From Aquisalimonas sp. (GTDB taxonomy: Bacteria; Pseudomonadota; Gammaproteobacteria; Nitrococcales; Aquisalimonadaceae): a DNA stretch of 13,834 bases. Position 1 is the stretch's first letter. Every line of letters starts with the position of its first letter. Location: NCBI GenBank assembly GCA_007127625.1, contig SKYZ01000332.1:1-13834 (forward strand), in the 5' to 3' direction. Positions 1 through 6,457 of the stretch are shown here, in pieces. A model generated the notes under the pieces. It saw only the letters and a list, made by a program, of their open reading frames with translations. It was not told where the DNA came from and ran no database searches. The position numbers and the translations under genes were made by a program.

Positions 1-2940
1 GTGCGCGAGGAGGTGGCCACGCAGCTGGACAAGCTCAGCCGCCAGGCCCGCACCGCCGAGCGTTACAAGGAGTACAAGAAAGAAGAACGACAGCTGCGCG
101 CGGAACTGCTGGCTTTGCGGCTGCGGGAGCTGGTCGCGGAGATGCGCACCGGCGAACGGGCGCTGGAGGACAAGCGCAACGCCCTGGAAGCCGAGGTGAG
201 CCGCCAGCGCGCTGCCGAACGGGAACTGGTCACCGAACGCGAGCAGCAGGGCGAGCTGGGCGAGGAAGTTAATGCCGCTCAGGGTCGCTACTACGCGCTG
301 GGTAGCGACATCGCCCGCATCGAGCAGCAGGTCAACCACGAGCGCGACCATCGGCGCCGGCAGGACGAGGATCTGGCCGCCAACAGCCAGGCCCTGGAGG
401 ACCTGCAGAGAACCCTCCGCGATGACGAGGAGAAGCTGACCGCGGCCCGCGAGCGGCTGGAGGAACTGGAACCCGAGATCGAGGAAGTCCAGGCCCTGGA
501 GGAGAGCGCCTCGGATCAGGTCATCGAGGCGCAGCAGGCCATGGATGCCTGGCAGCAGGAGTGGGATGCCTTCAACGAGCGGGCCGCCGAGGCGGTGCAG
601 CAGGCCCAGGTGGAACGGACCCGCATCGAGGGATTGGAGCAGCGCCAGAAAGAGTTGGCGGCGCGGCGCGAGCGCCTGACCGCGGAATGCGATCAACTCG
701 ACCCGGACGCCGCCCGCGAGCGGTTGAACGAGTTCGTCGAGGAGGCCGCGGAGCTGGCTGAACGCCAGGAGGCGCTGGCGGAGTCGTTGGAGGACGCCGA
801 GCAGGGCGTGCGCGAACTGACGGAGCAGGAACAGGATCTCGACGAGCGCATTCACGATCTGCGTGGCGAGATCCAGCAGAGTGAGGCCCGCCTGACGTCC
901 CTGGAAACCCTGCAGCAGGATGCCCTGGGCGCGGCCGATCAGGGGCCGGTGGCCGAGTGGCTGGCCCGGCACGGGCTGGATGGCGGCAGCCGGCTCGCCC
1001 AGGCGCTGACCGTACAACCCGGTTGGGAGGCGGCCGTGGAAACGGTGCTTGCAGATCGCCTGCAGGCGATCTGCGTCCCGGCGCAGGAGATGCCCGCCGC
1101 CGACGCCCTCGGAGTGCCGGAACAGGGCGCCGTTACACTGCTCACTCCCGGCGACGATGCGGGCAGCCCGGCCTCTCCCGCCCGAGACGGGCTGCGTCCG
1201 CTGCAGGAACAGGTGCAGGCCCCGTGGCCGCTGCACGACCTGTTGCACGGTGTGTTCTGCGCCTCCGACCCGGCGGAGTCGGAACGCCTGCGGCCGCGGC
1301 TCGGCGTCGGTGAATGCCTGGTGACGCCGGCAGGCCTGCTGTGCGGCCGGACGTGGACACAGGTCACCGGCGGTGACCAGGGCGGTGATGGCGTCATCGA
1401 ACGCGAGCGCGCCATGGAGGAGCTGCGACGGGGTCTGGAGCAGGCGCGGGAGCAGCTCGACGATCTCCTGGACCGGCGCCGCGAGGTTGATGAACGCCGC
1501 CTGGACCGCGAGGAACAGCGCAATCAGCTCGCCGAGGAACGCGATACCCTGAACCAGCGACTCACCGAAGTCCGTGCCCGTGAAGAGAGCCAGCGCCAGC
1601 GTGTCGACGAGCTGCGGGAACGCCGGGAGCGTTTGCAGGAGGAGCTCGCCGGCCTGGAACAGGAGGCCGGGGAAGCCGATGAATCCGTGCGCGCCGCCCG
1701 TCGACGGCTGCAGGAGGCGCTTGACCGCAGCGAAGCGGACGAGGGTCACCGTGCCCGCCTGCAGGAGCAGAAGGAGGCGCACCAGCAGGCGGTGAGCGAG
1801 GCCCGGGAGGTCATGCGCGAGCGCCGGGAACGGCGACACGAGCTGTCACTGAAGCAGGAGAGCGCCAGCGCCGCGAAGCAGTCGCTGGAAGAACAGCTGC
1901 GGCGGCTCACGGATCAGCAGCAGCGCCTGCAGGCCCGGCAGGAGGAATTGCAGGAGGCGCGAGACAGCCGCGGCGATCCCGTCCCCGAGCTGGAGGCCGA
2001 GCGGGAGCGCCTGCTGGAGCAGCGCCTGGAAGCGGAACAGACGCTCAAGGACGCACGCGAGCGCATGGCGGCAGTGGAAGAGCGGCTGCGCGGGCACGAG
2101 GAGCAACGGCAGAAGGCCGAACAGCAGGTGGAGGCACTTCGCCAGGAGCTGGAGCAGATGCAGCTGCGCGACCAGGAGTTGCGGGTGCGGCGCCAGACCC
2201 AGGCGGAGCAGCTGGTGGAGCTCGGCTTCGACCTGGAGACGCTGCAGGCCAACCTGCCCGAGGAGGCCCGGGAGGCCGACTGGCAGCAACGGCTGGAGCA
2301 GGTGGAGCAGCGCATCAACCGCCTGGGCCCCATCAACCTGGCGGCCATCGATGAGCACAATCAGCTTTCCGAGCGCAAGGGCTACCTGGATCAGCAGCAC
2401 GCCGATCTCTCCGAGGCCATGGAGACCCTGGAGTCGGCCATCCGCAAGATTGACCGGGAGACGCGGCAGCGCTTCAAGGAGACCTTCGACAAGGTCAACG
2501 CCGGTATTCAGCACATGTACCCGCGGCTGTTCGGCGGCGGCGAGGCCTACCTGGAGATGACCAGTGACGATCTGCTGGAGACCGGCATCACCATCATGGC
2601 GCGGCCGCCGGGCAAGCGGGTGAGTACCATCCATCTGCTCTCCGGCGGCGAGAAGGCGCTGACGGCGGTATCGCTGATTTTCGCGATCTTCGAACTCAAC
2701 CCGGCGCCGTTCTGCATGCTGGACGAAGTGGACGCGCCGCTGGATGAGGCCAATGTCGGCCGCTTCTGCACACTGGTGCAGGAGATGTCGTCACGGGTGC
2801 AGTTCATTCTCATCACCCACAACAAGTCCACCATGGAAATCGCCAGCCACCTGATGGGGGTGACCATGCACGAGGCCGGCGTCTCGCGGCTGGTGGCGGT
2901 GGATGTGGATGAGGCGGCGGAGATGGCAGTGGCCGTGTGA
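1..2940 (+). CDS. smc: Chromosome partition protein Smc, 5'-truncated by the window edge
   Basis: Smc is the ATPase core of the bacterial condensin (with ScpA/ScpB in most bacteria) that compacts and segregates the nucleoid. The visible 979 residues lack the N-terminal head with Walker A, roughly the first 180-190 residues of a ~1165-aa protein, so the GTG at position 1 is just the window edge and not a true start. Visible order: long Glu/Arg/Gln-rich coiled coil (about 1-310), globular hinge with Gly/Pro-rich non-heptad sequence (about 313-460), returning coiled coil (about 465-800), then the C-terminal head. The head has the ABC signature LSGGEK at 880-885, Walker B ending in CMLDEVD at 905-911, the D-loop APLDEAN just after, and the H-loop His at 940 in ILITHN. 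All key C-terminal ATPase residues are present. It lies directly upstream of zipA, a common gammaproteobacterial arrangement. Identification is secure. Confidence 0.97.
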   Translation: MREEVATQLDKLSRQARTAERYKEYKKEERQLRAELLALRLRELVAEMRTGERALEDKRNALEAEVSRQRAAERELVTEREQQGELGEEVNAAQGRYYALGSDIARIEQQVNHERDHRRRQDEDLAANSQALEDLQRTLRDDEEKLTAARERLEELEPEIEEVQALEESASDQVIEAQQAMDAWQQEWDAFNERAAEAVQQAQVERTRIEGLEQRQKELAARRERLTAECDQLDPDAARERLNEFVEEAAELAERQEALAESLEDAEQGVRELTEQEQDLDERIHDLRGEIQQSEARLTSLETLQQDALGAADQGPVAEWLARHGLDGGSRLAQALTVQPGWEAAVETVLADRLQAICVPAQEMPAADALGVPEQGAVTLLTPGDDAGSPASPARDGLRPLQEQVQAPWPLHDLLHGVFCASDPAESERLRPRLGVGECLVTPAGLLCGRTWTQVTGGDQGGDGVIERERAMEELRRGLEQAREQLDDLLDRRREVDERRLDREEQRNQLAEERDTLNQRLTEVRAREESQRQRVDELRERRERLQEELAGLEQEAGEADESVRAARRRLQEALDRSEADEGHRARLQEQKEAHQQAVSEAREVMRERRERRHELSLKQESASAAKQSLEEQLRRLTDQQQRLQARQEELQEARDSRGDPVPELEAERERLLEQRLEAEQTLKDARERMAAVEERLRGHEEQRQKAEQQVEALRQELEQMQLRDQELRVRRQTQAEQLVELGFDLETLQANLPEEAREADWQQRLEQVEQRINRLGPINLAAIDEHNQLSERKGYLDQQHADLSEAMETLESAIRKIDRETRQRFKETFDKVNAGIQHMYPRLFGGGEAYLEMTSDDLLETGITIMARPPGKRVSTIHLLSGGEKALTAVSLIFAIFELNPAPFCMLDEVDAPLDEANVGRFCTLVQEMSSRVQFILITHNKSTMEIASHLMGVTMHEAGVSRLVAVDVDEAAEMAVAV

Positions 2941-2964
2941 AGGAAGCGCTGAACGGGAACAAAT

Positions 2965-2996
2965 GACGCGTTGAAGCGTCTCCACGGGGAGACGCT
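2965..2996 (+). other. Two mutually exclusive stem-loops between smc and zipA
   Basis: A perfect 9-bp stem with a 4-nt loop (AGCGTCTCC-ACGG-GGAGACGCT, 2975-2996) sits 34 bases after the smc stop. Its left arm also pairs with GACGC at 2965-2969, giving an alternative 5-bp stem (2965-2980). No T-run follows either stem, so this is not a classical intrinsic terminator. It may stabilise an mRNA end, pause transcription or limit read-through into zipA; the function is inference only. Confidence 0.4.
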
Positions 2997-3096
2997 GGAC
3001 GCCAGGCCTGACAACATGGAGCCTGTGCGGATACTCGCCCAGGGGCGAAACGCCTGACGAGGTCACCGGGTTCCAACCATATCGCGGACGAAGACG

Positions 3097-4230
3097 ATGG
3101 ATACGCTGCGCTGGATACTGCTGATCGTTGGTGTGCTGGTCATCGCCGGTCTGTTCGGCTATTACAAATGGCAGGAGCGCCAGGCAACGCGGCCGCAACG
3201 GCCCGCGCGCGGCAAGGCGCGGACGGTAGGACGCAAGACGCGCAGTGATCGCGACGTGGAAGCGGCGCTGGAAGACATGGATGACTTTGTCCTTGGTGAC
3301 GATGTTGATGCCGAGCCGGACCCCGACCTCGCCGCAATGAACCTCACCGCTGCCGACGACGAGACCGTGGGCCGGTCAAGGCCCGCCAGTGTTGGCGGCC
3401 AGAGTCATCACGATACACCGGACGATGAAGACTGGACCGTCGGGACGGTGCGTGTACGTCAGGTGGGCGAACCCGAGACCGAGCGTCCCCGTCCGGCCGC
3501 CGGGGAAGGCCGGCAGCCGGAGACGCAGGATGCATGGCAGCCGGACGCCTGGGACGAGCCCCTGGCGGACGAACCGGAGATGGGCGTCGACGAGCCGGAG
3601 GACGATCCGATTCAGCCCGAGCCCGTGGATCGCCCGACGCGCGCCGGGCGGGATGACGACGATGCCTGGAACCTCGGGCCGGTGCGTATCCCCCGGCCCG
3701 CCTGGGGGCGTGACACCCACGGCCGCGAAGAACGCGCCCGGCAGCAGGACGAGGCTGCCACCGAGGAAGCCATCACCGAGGCGGTGGGGGAGAAGATCGT
3801 GGTGTTGCACGTGCATGCCGGTGAAGGCCTGTGTTTCACCGCACCGGCGGTGCAGGAAGCGCTGGAGGCCAGTGGTCTGCGCTTCGGTCAACACGGCATA
3901 TTCCATCGGCACGTGGACACCAGTCGCGGCCAGCAGCCCATGTTCAGCGTGGCCAGCATGGTCAAGCCGGGTACCCTCGACCCGGACGAACCCGATACCC
4001 TGGAGACGCCGGGGCTGGCGCTGTTCATGCAGCTTCCGGGACCGTTCGATGGTCTCTCCGCCTTCGAGCAGATGCTGGAAGTGGCACGGCGGCTTGCCGA
4101 CCAGTTGGAGGGGCATCTCCTGGACGGCACCCGCTGCGATCTCACCAACCAGGCGGTGGAACACATCCGTGAGGAGCTACGGGAGTACCGGCGCCTGGCT
4201 CATCTGGCGGCCCGGCGGCACCACGCCTGA
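3097..4230 (+). CDS. zipA: Cell division protein ZipA
   Basis: ZipA anchors and stabilises FtsZ polymers at the inner membrane during septum assembly. The 377-aa protein has the family layout: one N-terminal membrane segment (about residues 5-24) with a very short N-out tail, a basic patch (about 27-50), a long acidic, Pro/Asp/Glu-rich disordered linker (about 50-228), and a C-terminal FtsZ-binding domain from about 229 (EKIVVLHVHA) to about 370. Length is close to the usual 320-380 aa. The linker carries two similar acidic-Trp motifs (near W113 and W191) and an intervening pair of Trp motifs (W147, W152). The ATG at 3097 places the membrane segment immediately at the N-terminus as expected, although its Shine-Dalgarno sequence is weak. 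It lies 156 bp after smc, as in many gammaproteobacteria, but no ligA follows. Assignment rests on domain layout, the C-terminal domain pattern and synteny. Confidence 0.93.
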   Translation: MDTLRWILLIVGVLVIAGLFGYYKWQERQATRPQRPARGKARTVGRKTRSDRDVEAALEDMDDFVLGDDVDAEPDPDLAAMNLTAADDETVGRSRPASVGGQSHHDTPDDEDWTVGTVRVRQVGEPETERPRPAAGEGRQPETQDAWQPDAWDEPLADEPEMGVDEPEDDPIQPEPVDRPTRAGRDDDDAWNLGPVRIPRPAWGRDTHGREERARQQDEAATEEAITEAVGEKIVVLHVHAGEGLCFTAPAVQEALEASGLRFGQHGIFHRHVDTSRGQQPMFSVASMVKPGTLDPDEPDTLETPGLALFMQLPGPFDGLSAFEQMLEVARRLADQLEGHLLDGTRCDLTNQAVEHIREELREYRRLAHLAARRHHA

Positions 4231-4282
4231 ACGGGTCCACCCTGGCCTGCGCTCCGTGTCCGGCGGGGCGTTACTCCTGCTA

Positions 4283-4312
4283 GTGTCCTGTAACCCGATT
4301 TCGTTGTATTTT
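4283..4312 (+). repeat. Left terminal inverted repeat of the MITE-like element
   Basis: Thirty bases beginning GTGTCCTGTAACCCGA and ending in a T-rich tract. It pairs with 4516-4545 in inverted orientation with only three mismatches (one after the 16th base, two near the inner end). Confidence 0.85.
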
Positions 4313-4410
4313 GAGCGCCTGTGCGGTGCCAGGGCGAGACGCGGCTCGCAGGCAATGGCCGTCGCCCTTGGCAAGAGGCGCAACGAAGCCCTGGCACCGC
4401 ACAGGCGCTC
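4313..4410. repeat. Internal hairpin 1 of the element (perfect 23-bp arms)
   Basis: Arms 4313-4335 (starting GAGCGCCTGTGCGGTGCC) and 4388-4410 are exact reverse complements and begin immediately inside the left terminal repeat. The 52-base interior continues partial pairing. As RNA or single-stranded DNA this would be a very stable structure. Confidence 0.85.
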
Positions 4411-4417
4411 CCGCAGG

Positions 4418-4516
4418 TCCTGCCTCTGGGCCTCTGAGGCGGCGTTATCGGTCCTCGCCGTAGTGACGCTACGCCTTCGGACCGATGGCCTTGCCTCGGC
4501 GGCCCAGAGGACAGGA
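4418..4516. repeat. Internal hairpin 2 of the element (imperfect long arms)
   Basis: CCTCTGGGCC at 4423-4432 pairs exactly with GGCCCAGAGG at 4501-4510, and pairing extends outward to TCCTG/CAGGA with one bulge. Further inward, GAGGC pairs with GCCTC, ATCGGTCC with GGACCGAT, and CGTAG with CTACG around a 5-base apical loop. The right arm abuts the right terminal repeat. Confidence 0.75.
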
Positions 4517-4545
4517 AAAATCAACGAATTCGGGTTACAGGACAC
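4516..4545 (-). repeat. Right terminal inverted repeat of the MITE-like element
   Basis: Reverse complement of the left terminus at 27 of 30 positions, ending GGACAC next to the flanking TA. The sequence just beyond it continues as TAGTGTCTGG, creating a perfect 12-bp palindrome GACACTAGTGTC across the junction. Confidence 0.85.
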
Positions 4546-4590
4546 TAGTGTCTGGCTGATTTCCTGTTTGTATCCAACGCGAGGTAGACA

Positions 4591-5442
4591 ATGAGCATCA
4601 GCAAAGTGGGCGTGATCGGCGCCGGGACCATGGGCAGTGGCATTGCACAGGCGTTCGCTGTCAGTGGCTTCAGCGTCAAGATGTCGGACATCGGCCAGGA
4701 ACAGGTCGATCGCGGGCGTAAGGCGGTGGAAAAGAGCCTCGACCGACTGGTGTCCAAGGACAAGATCTCCGTTGCCGATCACGGCGCGGCGCTGGACCGT
4801 CTGGAAGGCGTGGTGGGTCTGGACAAGCTGGCCGATTGTGAACTTATCGTGGAGGCCGCCACGGAGAACGAGGAGCTCAAGCTCAAGATCTTCCGTGAAC
4901 TCTCCGCGCTGGTGGGCAAGGACGTGGTGCTGGCCTCGAACACGTCGTCCATCTCACTCACGCGCATCGCCGCCGCCACGACCAATCCGGAGCGGGTCAT
5001 TGGCATGCACTTCTTTAATCCCGTGCCGGTGATGAAGCTGGTGGAAGTGGTGCGTGCCCTGCAGACCAGTGATGCCGTGTTCGAGCAGGTGGATGCGCTC
5101 ACCCGGCAGCTGGGCAAGGAGCCCGTCGCGGTCAAGGACAGCCCGGGGTTCGTGGTCAACCGGATCCTGGTGCCGATGATCAACGAGGCGGTGTTCGCCT
5201 ACGCCGAGAACCTGGCGGCGCCCGAAGACATCGACCGCACCATGCAGATGGGGGCCAATCATCCAATGGGGCCGCTGGCGCTGGCGGACCTGATCGGGCT
5301 GGATACCTGCCTGGAAGTCATGAAAGTGCTGCATACCAACCTGGGCGACCCCAAGTACCGCCCGTGCCCGTTGCTGCAGCAGATGGTGGATGCCGGTTAC
5401 CTGGGCCGCAAGGTCGGCCGCGGTTTCTACACCTACGAGTGA
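4591..5442 (+). CDS. hbd: 3-hydroxybutyryl-CoA / 3-hydroxyacyl-CoA dehydrogenase
   Basis: A soluble NAD(P)-dependent enzyme interconverting 3-hydroxyacyl-CoA and 3-oxoacyl-CoA, used in short-chain beta-oxidation, butyrate/PHB or aromatic-acid catabolism. The 283 residues match the usual length of the monofunctional family. The Rossmann motif GAGTMGSG is at 10-17. The catalytic dyad is H140 in GMHFFNPVPVMKLVE and E152, with the 12-residue spacing seen in the human enzyme (His158/Glu170). N190 in the DSPGFVVNR segment is also conserved. The all-alpha C-terminal domain ends in GRGFYTYE, typical of the family. The ATG at 4591 is preceded by GAGGT at 4581-4585. It begins 43 bp after the MITE-like element, in a position where ligA often follows zipA. 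The stand-alone size excludes a FadB-type fusion. Substrate chain length and cofactor (NADH or NADPH) cannot be read from sequence alone. Confidence 0.93.
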   Translation: MSISKVGVIGAGTMGSGIAQAFAVSGFSVKMSDIGQEQVDRGRKAVEKSLDRLVSKDKISVADHGAALDRLEGVVGLDKLADCELIVEAATENEELKLKIFRELSALVGKDVVLASNTSSISLTRIAAATTNPERVIGMHFFNPVPVMKLVEVVRALQTSDAVFEQVDALTRQLGKEPVAVKDSPGFVVNRILVPMINEAVFAYAENLAAPEDIDRTMQMGANHPMGPLALADLIGLDTCLEVMKVLHTNLGDPKYRPCPLLQQMVDAGYLGRKVGRGFYTYE

Positions 5443-5512
5443 AGCGAACCGTCCGCGCCGGAGTCGGTCGGTGTCGCCGTTGCCGGCCACTCCGGACTAA
5501 GGGAGCTGCACC

Positions 5513-6457
5513 ATGTTCGGGTTTCTCCAGGGCTTCGCCTACGGGCTGTTCGTCTCCTGCGCGCCGTGGTTTCTGGCCGGCATGATCAACCCCGCCCTGG
5601 CGGTGCCGGGTGAGCGGCCCAACCGCCTGCAGGTGGTGCTCCGATACTGGCTGCTGCTGCCCTTCGTGGCGTTCGTGCTGTGGCTCACCTCGCTGTGGGG
5701 GGGCTTCGGACCCACCGTCGCTGGCTGGATCGCCGGGCTGGCAGCCGTGGCGGTGGCCCTACCAGTGGAGCACGGCTGGCGGCGGTGGCGTGCCCGACAG
5801 CGTGAACGCCGCGATGCCGAAGCGCGGCGGCGTGCCCGCGCGGAGCAGGAAGCGGCGGCGCGCGAGTCCGGTCTGGCCGAACTCGATCCGGAGAACCCCC
5901 CGGAGGATGCCGATGCTCTGGTGCGGCAGCTGTGTACCGTCAAGCGGCGGCTCTTGCAGACGGGGCGCAATGATTCCGCCGTGCATGTGGATCGCCTCTA
6001 CTCCCGCTATTCCCGGGTTGCCTCGCTGCTCTCCTCGCGTTTTGATCCCGCCGAGGTCACCCATGAACGTGCCCTGGGTCTGCTGACGGAAGTCTGTCGT
6101 GGGGCGCTGGATGATCTCCAGGCCATGGCGCGCCGTGCCGAAAGCGTGCGCGACGTGGACGGCGGCTACGTGCGCCGCCGGCTGCACAGCGAGCGTGATA
6201 CGCTCACCCCGGAGGAGCGTCAGGCCCTGGAGCGGCGGCTGGAACTGCTCCAGGAAACCGACGACGAACTGCGCCGCATTGCCGGACGCCTTGAGCCGGT
6301 GATGACCGCTCTGGATGACACGCTGGTGTCCGTGGCGCGGATCGATACCGGTCGCAGCCACGCATCGGTGGACGCCGAGCAGGCGCTGCTCGACCTGCAG
6401 CGCTTCAGCGCCGGTGCCGGGCGCTACGGACGCACCGGCGGAGGAGGAAACCAATGA
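5513..6457 (+). CDS. Membrane/coiled-coil protein coupled to TelA-family gene, possibly XpaC-like
   Basis: A 314-residue protein I do not firmly recognise. About three hydrophobic segments fill the N-terminus (roughly residues 4-30, 40-61 and 66-85). They are followed by a strongly basic/charged stretch (about 89-118) rich in Arg/Ala/Glu, an acidic hinge (DPENPPEDAD), and a helical C-terminal region (about 135-300) with long amphipathic, coiled-coil-like segments. This suggests a membrane-anchored cytoplasmic helical domain. A GGGAG ribosome site at 5501-5505 supports the ATG at 5513. Its stop overlaps the start of the TelA-family gene in an ATGA, so the two proteins are likely made together and may form a complex. 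In Firmicutes, XpaC (membrane segments plus helical domain) pairs with a TelA protein; the layout here is similar, but the family link is inference from architecture and context, not from a diagnostic motif. Confidence 0.6.
   Translation: MFGFLQGFAYGLFVSCAPWFLAGMINPALAVPGERPNRLQVVLRYWLLLPFVAFVLWLTSLWGGFGPTVAGWIAGLAAVAVALPVEHGWRRWRARQRERRDAEARRRARAEQEAAARESGLAELDPENPPEDADALVRQLCTVKRRLLQTGRNDSAVHVDRLYSRYSRVASLLSSRFDPAEVTHERALGLLTEVCRGALDDLQAMARRAESVRDVDGGYVRRRLHSERDTLTPEERQALERRLELLQETDDELRRIAGRLEPVMTALDDTLVSVARIDTGRSHASVDAEQALLDLQRFSAGAGRYGRTGGGGNQ

Larger units (their letters stand above)
4283..4545. mobile_element. MITE-like non-autonomous element, 263 bp, with TA target duplication
   Basis: The ends are 30-bp inverted repeats matching at 27 of 30 positions, starting GTGTCCTGTAACCCGA. 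On each side they are flanked by TA (4281-4282 and 4546-4547) within a CTAG tetranucleotide. A TA duplication in a CTAG target is the known habit of IS630/Tc1-mariner-type transposases, so mobilisation in trans by such an enzyme is inferred. There is no transposase ORF. Internally, a perfect 23-bp inverted repeat (4313-4335 with 4388-4410) and a second imperfect hairpin (4418-4516, with a perfect 10-bp outer arm pair) make nearly the whole element foldable. It sits intergenically and disrupts no gene. It could alternatively be the two fused ends of a deleted IS. Confidence 0.8.
4231..4590. other. 360-bp non-coding gap between zipA and hbd, mostly filled by a MITE-like element
   Basis: No credible gene lies here; open frames crossing it are continuations of zipA or hbd shadow frames. 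The first 50 bases (to 4280) show no recognisable terminator. Positions 4283-4545 are the inverted-repeat element described separately. The last 43 bases (4548-4590) hold the ribosome binding site of the next gene and a stretch, TAGTGTCTGG at 4546-4555, that resembles the element's own terminus. Confidence 0.8.

Noticed and set aside
4535..4566. Possible outward promoter at the right end of the element driving hbd (TTACAG with a 17-bp spacer to GATTTC)
   Set aside because: The -10 candidate matches only about two of six consensus bases; not supportable from sequence.
3389..4594. A 401-residue frame overlapping zipA in another phase and running through the MITE-like element
   Set aside because: Its composition is Arg/Ser/Trp-rich shadow sequence, and zipA explains the region. 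Reading through inverted repeats gives no protein family.
4177..4782. A minus-strand frame across the MITE-like element, considered as a transposase remnant
   Set aside because: The translated piece within the element shows no DDE-type motif or recognisable transposase segment, and it runs into antisense of zipA and hbd.
5458..5495. CCGGAGT/ACTCCGG inverted repeat between hbd and the membrane protein gene as a terminator
   Set aside because: A 7-bp stem with a 24-base loop and no T-run is weak and expected in GC-rich DNA.
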